NCBI GenBank assembly: GCA_035625025.1
Contig: DASPQJ010000054.1
Location: 1-64,000 of the forward strand
Direction: 5' to 3'
Source: Bog-793 sp035625025
GTDB lineage: Bacteria > Actinomycetota > Acidimicrobiia > Acidimicrobiales > Bog-793
DNA length: 64,000 nt
The translations under genes were made by a program, and so were the position numbers. Below, piece after piece: positions 1 through 7,487 of the stretch (within the stretch, counting starts at the first letter, position 1; each line of letters starts with the position of its first letter). The notes below the pieces were generated by a model. The model saw nothing but the letters and a program-made list of their open reading frames with translations, did not search any database and was not told the origin of the DNA.

Positions 1-419
1 GAGATCTGTGCCTGCACGCTTTCTGACTCGCCCCCGGCGGGGCGGGCGGTGATTTCCAGCGGGTTCAGGCGGACCGAGCCCCCGGGACGAAGCGTGATGG
101 GCTCGGCCCCGAGCGCGCGAGCAAAGGCCCCGTACTCGCCCTTGGGATCGAGGACGACGATGCGACAACCGAACGCCGCCTGGCGCAGGAGATAGCTCTT
201 CACGAACGTGCTCTTGCCCCGCCCGATCTGTCCGAGCACGAGCATGTTCGGGTTCGTGAGCGTACCGGCCTGATAGAGCTCGAACGGGTCGTGGACGAAA
301 ACGCCGCCGAAGACGTCACGTCCGACGACGACCCCTCGGGCCGGGAGTCGGTGCGTCGCGACGCAGGGGTAGACGGCACCGAGTTGAGCCGTCGTCGCCT
401 CGTGCGCGGGCAGCTTCAT
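1..419 (-). CDS. VirB4/TraC-like type IV secretion ATPase, N-terminal part (runs off the left edge)
   Basis: This is the start of a conjugation-type ATPase that would power a type IV secretion channel from the cytoplasmic face of the membrane. The visible 139 codons begin with ATG at 419, which overlaps the TGA of the upstream gene as ATGA. The translation carries a clear Walker A loop, GQIGRGKST, near residue 65, followed by VVLDPKGEYG, the segment that normally follows the P-loop in VirB4/TraG/FtsK-like motors. The N-terminal non-ATPase half seen in single-chain VirB4 is absent here and may be supplied by the neighbour at 416-1843. The C-terminal part, with Walker B, lies outside the window, so the exact subfamily cannot be fixed. 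Confidence 0.82.
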   Translation of the reverse strand, partial: MKLPAHEATTAQLGAVYPCVATHRLPARGVVVGRDVFGGVFVHDPFELYQAGTLTNPNMLVLGQIGRGKSTFVKSYLLRQAAFGCRIVVLDPKGEYGAFARALGAEPITLRPGGSVRLNPLEITARPAGGESESVQAQI

Positions 420-1843
420 TCGCATCCCCGACCGACGGGGAGCGTGCAGCAGAACGCCTCGGCCTGCGTTCCGTAGAGCCGGCGCAGGTCGAGTCCGGCG
501 AGGGCCGAGACCTGCTCCACCCGGCGGCACGCCCGTTCGAGGTCACCCGGACTCGGAGCGCTCACGGTGACGTAGGCCGAGAATCGATACGCGCCGTGGC
601 CTTCGGCGAGTTCGTGCTCCCGTCGGACGACCGCCTCCTGCTCCCGCCGGACTCTCGCCGTGAGGGCGAAGCCGTGCTGACGCCGCAGTTCGGCGTCGGC
701 GACCCGCGAGGTGCGGGCGTGCTCCGCCGTGCGGACCGCGCGCAGCGGCGGGACCGGCGCCATGACGACCGACACGGCACGACGATCGCCCGAGCCAGCG
801 AGCAAGGGCACGAGGAAATCGCTTCCCACCTCGTGGCGTGGCCACTCCGCGATCCAGAACGTCGCGTGCCACAGCCCGTCAGTCCGCAATGAAGTCCAGG
901 CCGACGCGACGGCGACCGGCCACGCCCAGTCGGCGGGCTTGCCCGCGGGCACCACGTCGAAGGCGCGTCGCAACGTCGTCGTGATGCCGCAAGCCGTGAG
1001 GACCCCGATCACCTCGAGGCCGGCGCGCCGGCAGCGCTCGTCGAGGAGCACAACCTCCGTCTCGAGAAGCGCCGCGGCGGGCGTGCCGTGGCCGGGGGAA
1101 CGACGCGGACCTCGAATGCTCACGGCGAAGTAGAGCTCGTGTGCGAACGCCCGGGAGCATTCAGCGGCGAGCAGCTCGCGGTACGAGCGCTGAGCGACAA
1201 AGGTCGCCGTGTCGTGGCCCCCCGACGCGGCGACCGCTCGTTCGAGGTGGGCGAGGAGAGCGTCGCCCGGATCCGGGACCGTTCTTTCGACCCACTGCAG
1301 GCGGTGCACCGATCCCGCGTCCCGCGCCACGCTCGCGAGCACACCCGCCCAAGTGTCGACGCGGTGGGTCCGATCGGCCTCGCCGAGAAGCGCGAAGGAC
1401 TCCCCTCCCAGGGCGAGCCAGGCCGTGAGCGTGCCGTGTTGCCGATCGTGCACGACTCCGATCGGTCCGACCGAATCGGTCACGATCTCGAAGACCTCAA
1501 ACGCGGCAAACACCGACGGCGCGCGCCGGGCATCATCGCCGCGGCGGTGGACGGCGACGGCGTCCTGTCTGCCGCCTGCGACGGCGCCCAGCAGGAAGCG
1601 AGCGACGACGGGAACCCATTCCTCCAAGGTGCGGCCGTTGATCGGCCAACTCACCGACGCGATCGCGACGAGCACGACCGCGAGCGCCAGGGGCCCACGC
1701 GCCGGGCCATTCAGCGTACGGAGCACGACGACGCACGCGACGAGCGCCACTGCGACAACGGCGACCTGTCCCGCACGCGCCCCGGCGAACAGCCCACCGC
1801 GGTCGCGTGGGCCGAAACGGAAGCGTTCCTTGTCCTCAGTCAT
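416..1843 (-). CDS. SCO6880-like type IV secretion protein (VirB4 N-terminal-like, membrane anchored)
   Basis: About 475 residues. Two hydrophobic stretches near the N terminus (roughly residues 18-60, VAVVAVALVACVVVL and ALAVVLVAIASV) are followed by a long soluble region with no ATP-binding motif. Family resemblance and gene order point to the SCO6880 group that accompanies actinobacterial type IV secretion ATPases. I infer it supplies the part of VirB4 missing from the next gene. A longer open frame exists upstream, but the ATG at 1843 begins MTEDKERFRFG and overlaps the stop of the VirB6-like gene by 8 bp. The added N-terminal 85 residues would be antisense-like serine/arginine-rich sequence, so I reject them. 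Confidence 0.72.
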   Translation of the reverse strand: MTEDKERFRFGPRDRGGLFAGARAGQVAVVAVALVACVVVLRTLNGPARGPLALAVVLVAIASVSWPINGRTLEEWVPVVARFLLGAVAGGRQDAVAVHRRGDDARRAPSVFAAFEVFEIVTDSVGPIGVVHDRQHGTLTAWLALGGESFALLGEADRTHRVDTWAGVLASVARDAGSVHRLQWVERTVPDPGDALLAHLERAVAASGGHDTATFVAQRSYRELLAAECSRAFAHELYFAVSIRGPRRSPGHGTPAAALLETEVVLLDERCRRAGLEVIGVLTACGITTTLRRAFDVVPAGKPADWAWPVAVASAWTSLRTDGLWHATFWIAEWPRHEVGSDFLVPLLAGSGDRRAVSVVMAPVPPLRAVRTAEHARTSRVADAELRRQHGFALTARVRREQEAVVRREHELAEGHGAYRFSAYVTVSAPSPGDLERACRRVEQVSALAGLDLRRLYGTQAEAFCCTLPVGRGCE

Positions 1844-2972
1844 CGTCGCTTCCGGCTTTCGACGACTTCGCCGCAGCTCTGGAACGTTCCGGCTCGACGA
1901 CCGGCGTCTCGACCAACGCGTCCCGCTGGTCGATGACCTCACGGAAGTGCTCGACGGCCGCGAGGTATTCGGTCCCTCCCAGGTGCGCGCCCTGGGCGAA
2001 CTCGACTCCGGCACCCCCGGAAGCGACCGTTTCGCCCGAACCGGCACCAAGAAGCGCACCCGACGAGACCGCGAGGGTCGCGGCATCGAGTCCGGCATGG
2101 TAACCCCGCCGGACGGGCCCCTCTAGATGGGAAACGGCACCGGCCTCGAACAACGGGATCAGTTTCAGCAGCGCGAATGGAGAAAGCGCGGCGAGCGCGA
2201 GCAAGGCGATGCCCTGGACGACTCCCGATAGACCGGAAGCGTCACCGAGCGACAGCGCCGCCAGTGCGAGCACGCCAGCGATCACGAGTTTCGAGCCGAT
2301 GAGCGCGGCGAGCGTCTCGCCTACGCGACGCGCCCAGTGTGCCGTCGCCGACCAGACGAGACCGGCGAGAGCGAGCGGGATGAACAGTGTCGCGACGGCG
2401 ATTGCCGCGGATCGGATGATGAGCTCGACCCAGAGGATGAACGCCACTGCCGCGGCGAGGATGGCGAGCAGGACTCCCGTGAATCCCGACAGGACACTGC
2501 CGCCGAACACCGGCGAGAAGGCTCCGACGAGCTGATTGATCTCGAGGCGCGCCGGTTGTCCCGCCGCGGCAAGTAGAGCCGCGCTCAAGGCGTCGGTCAC
2601 CGCGAGCGCTTGTGTGACGAGCTCGACGGCGAGGCCCCCAAAGAGCACGGCAAAAGGAAGACGGACGAACACTGCCCGCGTGATCAAGCTCAGGTCCTGG
2701 CGAACGACGGCGTGAATCGTCGCGAGCAGCAGGAACGGCAGCGTCAAGACAACACCGATCTTCCATACGACGCTGAACTCGGTGCCGAACCCGTTTGCGA
2801 GGGGCGAGTTCGTCGTGGCGTTGAGCGCGTGGCCGAACGCCGCAAGCAGCGCCGCCGTCCCGCTCTCCACCCAGCTCGTGATGCCGTTGAGCAGGCCGTT
2901 GACGAGCGCGCCGACGCCAATCGAGATGATCCCGGCAGGTACGGAGCCGTGTCCTACCAGTTGGGGAGCCAT
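1836..2972 (-). CDS. VirB6/TrbL-like polytopic membrane protein of the secretion operon
   Basis: 378 residues with about six to eight hydrophobic segments, for example FSVVWKIGVVLTLPFLLLAT near residue 70 and TGVLLAILAAAVAFILWVEL near 165. A polar tail of about 90 residues ends in acidic residues. This architecture and its place between a small pilin-like gene and the VirB4-type pair fit the inner-membrane channel subunit (VirB6/TrbL, SCO6881-like) of actinobacterial type IV secretion systems. The gene starts with ATG at 2972 and its stop lies inside the start of the downstream gene, so the two are translationally coupled. Assignment rests on topology and context rather than a catalytic motif. 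Confidence 0.68.
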   Translation of the reverse strand: MAPQLVGHGSVPAGIISIGVGALVNGLLNGITSWVESGTAALLAAFGHALNATTNSPLANGFGTEFSVVWKIGVVLTLPFLLLATIHAVVRQDLSLITRAVFVRLPFAVLFGGLAVELVTQALAVTDALSAALLAAAGQPARLEINQLVGAFSPVFGGSVLSGFTGVLLAILAAAVAFILWVELIIRSAAIAVATLFIPLALAGLVWSATAHWARRVGETLAALIGSKLVIAGVLALAALSLGDASGLSGVVQGIALLALAALSPFALLKLIPLFEAGAVSHLEGPVRRGYHAGLDAATLAVSSGALLGAGSGETVASGGAGVEFAQGAHLGGTEYLAAVEHFREVIDQRDALVETPVVEPERSRAAAKSSKAGSDDD

Positions 2973-2990
2973 CGCGCCGCGCCTCCCGGC

Positions 2991-3311
2991 TCAGTGCAGG
3001 CTCTGGCCAGCGTTGAACAAGAAGTTAAGAAGCGTCGGCGCCGCACCGATGACGAGGGCCGCGGCTGCCGAGACGAGCACGGCGCGCCGCCCAGTCGACG
3101 CGTTCTGGTAGTTGTTCGTGTGCGCGCCGAGTGCCCACGTCGCGGCACCGATAACCAGCCCAGCCAACGCGGCCAGCAACCCCCAAAAGCCGATCCCGTT
3201 CACGAGCTGTTGCAGCGTTCCGCTGCCCGGCAGACCGTCGGCGTTGGGGTCAAGCGAGAGCGTGCCGGATTCGATGAAGCAGCCGAACAGGATTGCGAAA
3301 ACCGTCGACAC
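2991..3311 (-). CDS. Small two-helix membrane protein, VirB2/TrbC pilin-like
   Basis: 106 residues starting at GTG 3311, preceded at a good distance by GGAGGTG. That ribosome site is the reason for preferring this start over a codon nine residues upstream. Two strong membrane segments (about residues 38-60 and 75-95) flank a short polar loop. Size and topology match the VirB2/TrbC pilin-like proteins that head such operons. It is the first gene of the minus-strand secretion operon, 18 bp from the VirB6-like gene. It could equally be another small channel component. Confidence 0.6.
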   Translation of the reverse strand: MSTVFAILFGCFIESGTLSLDPNADGLPGSGTLQQLVNGIGFWGLLAALAGLVIGAATWALGAHTNNYQNASTGRRAVLVSAAAALVIGAAPTLLNFLFNAGQSLH

Positions 3312-3446
3312 GGTGCACCTCCGAGGGACGACGACCACAAGGTCCGGTCGTGACGACCGGACGGCCGGGAGGTCCCGGCGAGCGGCAGCGCCAGATCCTG
3401 GCCGTGGTCAGGGAATTTCGCGGCGCATCCGGCACCCTACACCTAG

Positions 3447-3470
3447 TTTCATGTCCTTTCAACCCTTTCT
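3447..3470 (+). promoter_or_regulatory. Possible PhoP/RegX3-type direct repeats upstream of the kinase gene
   Basis: TTTCA occurs at 3447 and 3457 and TTTCT at 3466, about one helical turn apart, in a locally AT-rich stretch about 70-90 bp before the kinase start. Phosphate-response regulators of this family bind direct repeats of about 11 bp, so autoregulation is possible. The repeats are short and the spacing is not the canonical 11, so this is only a candidate. Confidence 0.2.
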
Positions 3471-3538
3471 ATCCTGAAGACGGGAACCTGGGCGTCAAGC
3501 TGCAATGCTGGAGGCGTGCCCGAGTCTCGGCGACCAAC

Positions 3539-4795
3539 GTGACCGCAGCTCTGCAGACAAGCGCTGCCGATCTCGCTATCGCCGCGGTCGTCGTCGTTGT
3601 CCTCGTCCTCACGGCCTACGCGATCGGCAGCCACCGCGGCCTTCACGCCCTGAAGCAAAGACTGGTCGCCCTCGGTGACCGGCTCGGTGCCGACACACTG
3701 CCCACCGATCCCAAGCGACTAGAGGACGCGCTCGGCCACGTCGAACGCGCGACCGAGCATGCCGCCGAGGCGGTCGCCGACTCGAGCGCTGACGCGATCC
3801 GCTTGCGCCGAGTCCTCGACTCGCTCAGCCAGGCGGTGATCGTCTGTGACGAGCGCGGCGAACTGGTCTTCCGCAACAGCCGTGCCATCACGTTGATCGG
3901 CACCCGGCATGGTGATGCCCTCGCCGCGCAAGCTGTCGACGAGTTGCTCAGCACGACTTCGCCCGGCACCTCCGAGGAGCGCACCCTCGAGCTGTACGGG
4001 CCTCCGCGCCGGACGCTGTCGGTCCGGACACAGAGCATCGACAACGGCCAACGGGCGCTCGGTGTCATCGCGATCATCGACGACGTCTCGGAACGGCGTC
4101 GGCTCGAGGAGGTCCGACGTGACTTCGTCGCCAATGTCAGCCACGAGTTGAAAACACCGATGGGAGCTCTCGGTCTGCTCGCCGAGACTTTGCTCGCCGA
4201 GACCGAACCCGAGGTGTCGCGGCGCCTCGCGCAACGGATCCACTCCGAGGCGTTCCGCATCTCGCGCATCATCGACGACCTGCTGGATCTGTCGCGCATC
4301 GAGAACGAGGAGTCGCCTCCGCGTGAACCGGTACTGGTCAATCTCGTCATGGCCGAAGCCGCGGAACGCGTCCGCTCGGCTGCCGAACAAAGGGGTGTTG
4401 AAATCAAGCTCGAGGAACCCTCCCCTCCGGTCGCAGTGCTCGGCGACCGCCGCCAGCTGACGTCAGCGCTCTACAACCTGCTCGAGAACGCCGTGAAGTT
4501 CTCCTACGAGGGGGGAGTCGTCGAATTCACCGGGCGCGTCGAAAGCGACGAGGTCGTCCTCGCCGTGGCCGACAAAGGTTTGGGGATACCGACCCGCGAC
4601 CTCGAGCGGATCTTCGAGCGCTTCTACCGCGTCGACCACGGACGGAGTCGCTCGACAGGCGGAACCGGTCTCGGGCTCTCCATCGTCCGGCACGTCGCCA
4701 ACAGCCACCACGGCAGCGTCCACGTCGACTCGCGGGAAGGTGAAGGCTCGATCTTCACGCTCCGGCTCCCGCTACAGGGAAAGACCGTCCCATGA
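3539..4795 (+). CDS. senX3: PhoR/SenX3-type membrane sensor histidine kinase
   Basis: 418 residues from GTG 3539. The open frame extends further upstream, but with arginine-rich, non-membrane sequence, so this start is the best available though weakly supported by a ribosome site. Order of domains: one membrane segment (about residues 12-30), a linker, a PAS-like sensor (about 85-180), a HisKA box with the phospho-acceptor His202 in NVSHELKTP, then a HATPase domain with the N box NLLENAVKF, the G1 box DKGLGIP and the G2 box GGTGLGLS. It would autophosphorylate and pass the phosphate to the regulator encoded next, with an ATGA overlap. A single membrane helix plus PAS resembles mycobacterial SenX3, which acts in phosphate sensing. 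The signal here is inferred, not seen. Confidence 0.9.
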   Translation: MTAALQTSAADLAIAAVVVVVLVLTAYAIGSHRGLHALKQRLVALGDRLGADTLPTDPKRLEDALGHVERATEHAAEAVADSSADAIRLRRVLDSLSQAVIVCDERGELVFRNSRAITLIGTRHGDALAAQAVDELLSTTSPGTSEERTLELYGPPRRTLSVRTQSIDNGQRALGVIAIIDDVSERRRLEEVRRDFVANVSHELKTPMGALGLLAETLLAETEPEVSRRLAQRIHSEAFRISRIIDDLLDLSRIENEESPPREPVLVNLVMAEAAERVRSAAEQRGVEIKLEEPSPPVAVLGDRRQLTSALYNLLENAVKFSYEGGVVEFTGRVESDEVVLAVADKGLGIPTRDLERIFERFYRVDHGRSRSTGGTGLGLSIVRHVANSHHGSVHVDSREGEGSIFTLRLPLQGKTVP

Positions 4796-5583
4796 CCGCG
4801 GCCGCGGATCACCAGATACAAGCGGGGACAGAACGGCGCGTCCAGGTGCTCCTCGTGGAGGACGAGGAATCCTTCGTCGACGCGCTCGTCGTCGGACTCG
4901 AACGGGAGGGATTCGCCATCACCGTCGCGCGCGACGGTGCCGAAGCACTCGAATGCTTTGAGAAGGGCGAACCGGACCTGATCCTGCTCGACGTCATGCT
5001 GCCGAAGATCTCCGGACTTGACGTGTGTCGGACGATCCGAGCACGCTCGTCGGTTCCGATCATCATGGTCACGGCGAAGTCGACCGAGATCGACACGGTC
5101 GTCGGCCTAGAGGTCGGAGCTGACGACTACGTGGCGAAGCCGTATCGACTGCACGAGCTCGTCTCCCGCATGCGCGCCGTCCTTCGCCGGGCTTCGCGAT
5201 CGCATCCCGATGAGGTTCCGCCCCCGGCGAACGACCACACAACGTCGTCCGCGCCGGCCGTGCTTCCGGGAAACGTGCTCGAAGTGGGCGAGGTCACGCT
5301 CGATCTCGACCGCCACGAATGCAACGTCCGCGGCGAAGAAGTCACCTTGCCCTTGAAAGAATTCGAACTTCTCGAACAGTTGCTCTTCAGCGCAGGCCGC
5401 GTTCTTACCCGCGACACCCTTATCTCCAGGGTCTGGGGCGCGGACTACGTCGGCGACACGAAGACGCTCGACGTCCACATCAAGCGTCTGCGCGCCCACA
5501 TCGAGGCCAATCCGTCGCAACCCAAACTCATTACGACAATCCGCGGCCTCGGCTACCGTTTCGAGACATCCCGCCGCCGCTGA
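4792..5583 (+). CDS. regX3: OmpR/PhoB-family response regulator, RegX3-like
   Basis: 263 residues. The receiver domain (about residues 18-130) has the acidic pair in VEDEESF, phospho-acceptor Asp67 in LLDVMLP, and the switch Lys in AKPYR. The C-terminal winged-helix domain (about 165-260) contains TLPLKEFELLE, GRVLTRDTLI and the highly characteristic WGADYVGDTKTLDVHIKRLR, nearly the same as in mycobacterial RegX3. It partners the kinase encoded upstream and probably controls phosphate-starvation genes. Two oddities against the mycobacterial protein are about 17 extra N-terminal residues and a longer proline-rich linker between the domains. Confidence 0.93.
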   Translation: MTAAADHQIQAGTERRVQVLLVEDEESFVDALVVGLEREGFAITVARDGAEALECFEKGEPDLILLDVMLPKISGLDVCRTIRARSSVPIIMVTAKSTEIDTVVGLEVGADDYVAKPYRLHELVSRMRAVLRRASRSHPDEVPPPANDHTTSSAPAVLPGNVLEVGEVTLDLDRHECNVRGEEVTLPLKEFELLEQLLFSAGRVLTRDTLISRVWGADYVGDTKTLDVHIKRLRAHIEANPSQPKLITTIRGLGYRFETSRRR

Positions 5584-5747
5584 TCAGCCGTGGAAACCAG
5601 ACAACTTTCGACGGGGTCCCGAGCACCCCGGTCACTGCGGCCGTGTGCGATCGCCGCTCTGGGCGGGGTGCGTGGCGAAGAGCAATCCCCAGTCCTCGGG
5701 TCCCTGTGGCCGAGGCCGTGAGGGTCAGCAGGGACGTGCTCGCCCGA

Positions 5748-6038
5748 ATGGGGACTGCGCCCTCGATCGAGGTCTCGCCCGCCACGGTTGACGAATTGCA
5801 CGTCGACCGGCCCTGGCTCGTCATCGTCTGGAACGATCCGGTGAACCTGATGAGCTACGTGACCTACGTCTTCCAGAAGCTGTTCGGTTACTCGTTCGCC
5901 AAAGCCACCCGCCTCATGCTGGACGTGCACCAGAAAGGCCGCGCCGTCGTCGCCTCGGGTCCGCGTGAACGAGCGGAGCTCGATGTCGCCCGTCTCCATC
6001 GCCACGGACTGTGGGCAACCCTGGAGCACCAGAGTTGA
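5748..6038 (+). CDS. clpS: ATP-dependent Clp protease adaptor ClpS
   Basis: About 96 residues from ATG 5748. In-frame GTG codons at 5718 and 5736 are possible alternatives, and no start has a convincing ribosome site. ClpS delivers N-degron substrates to ClpA/ClpC. The core is clear: PWLVIVWNDPVNLMSYV, with the Asn-Asp pair that reads the substrate N terminus, then VFQKLFGYS and an MLDVHQKGRAVVASG helix-turn region. It overlaps the next gene by 4 bp. The pairing of clpS with a DUF2017 gene is common in actinobacteria. Confidence 0.92.
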   Translation: MGTAPSIEVSPATVDELHVDRPWLVIVWNDPVNLMSYVTYVFQKLFGYSFAKATRLMLDVHQKGRAVVASGPRERAELDVARLHRHGLWATLEHQS

Positions 6039-6628
6039 CGAAGTCTGAACGCCCACCCGTCCTCGTCCGCAAGGACGACGGGTTCGAACTGTCGCTCTCT
6101 CCAGATGAGCGGGTCTTCGTCTCGTCGATTCCGACCCAGCTCGCTGAAGCGCTGGACGCGATCAGCGGCAGCGACCAACAGCTTCCTGCCAACCTCCGTC
6201 GACTCTTCCCTGCCGCCTACCCGACGGACACTTCCGCCGAGGCGAGTTACGTGAGCCTCGTCCGCGCCGATCTCATCGAGCACCACCGCAACGCCCTGTC
6301 TGTGCTCGCGCGTACCGCCTCCGCCACGCACCTCACGGACGACGAGGCCGAGGCGTGGCTCACCGCCTTGAACGACCTGCGGATCGTGATCGGCACCTCG
6401 CTCGGAGTAACGGAGGACATGGTCCAGCCCTCGCCGGCCGACCCGAGGCACGCGGAGTGGATCTGCTACGACTACCTCACCTACCTCCAATCACTGGTCG
6501 TCGACGCGCTCGCCGACCTGCTCCCGTCTATCCCACCGACCCCCGACGACACGACCCCTGACGACCCCTGGGGCGATCCCCCCGGCGGGCTGCGCTGGGA
6601 TGGCACACCAGTGCCACCGGAGCCGTGA
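6035..6628 (+). CDS. DUF2017 family protein
   Basis: 197 residues from TTG 6035, which overlaps the clpS stop as TTGA and has GGAG eight bases upstream. A GTG at 6011 is in frame but lacks a ribosome site. The protein is mostly helical and acidic. Central blocks such as YVSLVRADLIEHHRNALSVL and the C-terminal WICYDYLTYLQSLVVDAL are typical of the DUF2017 family, which sits beside clpS in many actinobacteria. Its function is unknown. Coupling to clpS suggests a role in the same proteolytic pathway. The last 25 residues are a low-complexity Pro/Asp-rich tail. Confidence 0.82.
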   Translation: MTKSERPPVLVRKDDGFELSLSPDERVFVSSIPTQLAEALDAISGSDQQLPANLRRLFPAAYPTDTSAEASYVSLVRADLIEHHRNALSVLARTASATHLTDDEAEAWLTALNDLRIVIGTSLGVTEDMVQPSPADPRHAEWICYDYLTYLQSLVVDALADLLPSIPPTPDDTTPDDPWGDPPGGLRWDGTPVPPEP

Positions 6629-6736
6629 CTCGCGGACCGTCGGCAGTGCATGCCACGCGCCGCGACGGCACAGGCAGCATCCCTTCGACACGGCGACAAG
6701 GGTCGCTGATAATCTCCGCGCGCCCTGAGACATCGA

Positions 6737-6812
6737 GCCCCCATCGTCCAGTGGCCTAGGACATCGCCCCTTCAAGGCGGAAACACGGGTTCGAATCCCG
6801 TTGGGGGTGCCA
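6737..6812 (+). tRNA. tRNA-Glu (UUC)
   Basis: A full cloverleaf can be folded: acceptor GCCCCCA with TGGGGGT, D stem GTCC/GGAC, anticodon stem TCGCC/GGCGG, T arm ACGGG-TTCGAAT-CCCGT, discriminator G and an encoded CCA. The anticodon loop reads CCTTCAA, giving anticodon TTC. Position 33, almost always U, is C here, and the anticodon stem ends in a T-G wobble. Confidence in the gene is high. Confidence in normal function is lower because of C33. Confidence 0.88.
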
Positions 6813-7172
6813 ATGTCCGTCGCGTCGGCATGCGGCTTCGAGCCCGCGTAGAAAGCCTCGTTTGCCGCTGGAACAACCGCTAGCAAAGCCCATTGTTAGG
6901 TCCGATCGCCGGGAGGCGTCTCCACGCGCCCGCCCGCGACGTGACGCGACTGGCCCACGCCCCAGCATCCGAAAAGAGCAAGTCGCACTCGGTGCCGCAC
7001 GCCATCCTTGGTTGGCGGGTAGTCGCACGCGTCCCCCCGGGGCGAGGTGACGCAGTTTGATCATTCTCACCAGGTCAATTGCGTCTGAAACCACGACATC
7101 AAGGCAATCCGGAGTTACCTTCTGACGTATAGAGAAGTGGATACAACGATTTCACGGAAGTCAAAGTTCGTC
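6813..7172 (+). other. Intergenic, no gene recognised
   Basis: About 360 bases between tRNA-Glu and the prepilin-like gene. I see no conserved protein, tRNA or strong hairpin. The last 100 bases are AT-richer than the surroundings and probably hold the promoter for the prepilin/GGDEF pair. Confidence 0.5.
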
Positions 7173-7487
7173 ATGACCAAACGATTCCGTGTTCAGCTCA
7201 GAGCGATGATGGAAGGAATCGATCAGGCCGGCTTCACCCTGATCGAACTCCTGATCGTCATCCTCGTCATGGGCATCCTCACCGCCGTCATCGTCTTGGC
7301 GCTCGGCGGAATCGCGGACAGGAAAACCACGGCTTCCTGCCCGGCCGACGGGAAGAGTCGAATTCGGAGGCCCTGCATGCGGGATCAACGTCACGATCGA
7401 CCCGTTCGCCGCCCCGCCAGCATCGAGAAGCGCCGGACGCCCGTCAGGGAGCTGCCGCTCAACAGCAACGAGAAGAGGACTGACTAA
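7173..7487 (+). CDS. Type IV prepilin-like protein, short and with an atypical C terminus
   Basis: 104 residues from ATG 7173. A GTG at 7137 would add 12 residues. Residues 19-40 are a textbook prepilin signal, AGFTLIELLIVILVMGILTA, with cleavage expected between Gly and Phe and the conserved Glu at mature position 5. After the helix the sequence becomes arginine-rich (SRIRRP, RDQRHDRPVRRP) and lacks the usual pilin globular domain. Another frame over part of this stretch reads more like protein (GGPACGINVTIDPF), so a frameshift is possible. Against simple decay, the TAA at 7485-7487 is followed at once by the GTG of the GGDEF gene. Confidence 0.62.
   Translation: MTKRFRVQLRAMMEGIDQAGFTLIELLIVILVMGILTAVIVLALGGIADRKTTASCPADGKSRIRRPCMRDQRHDRPVRRPASIEKRRTPVRELPLNSNEKRTD

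Noticed and set aside
1088..1936. Open frame of 282 codons on the plus strand, antisense to the SCO6880-like gene
   Set aside because: Composition is Arg/Asp-rich and without homology; a shadow of the GC-rich minus-strand gene.
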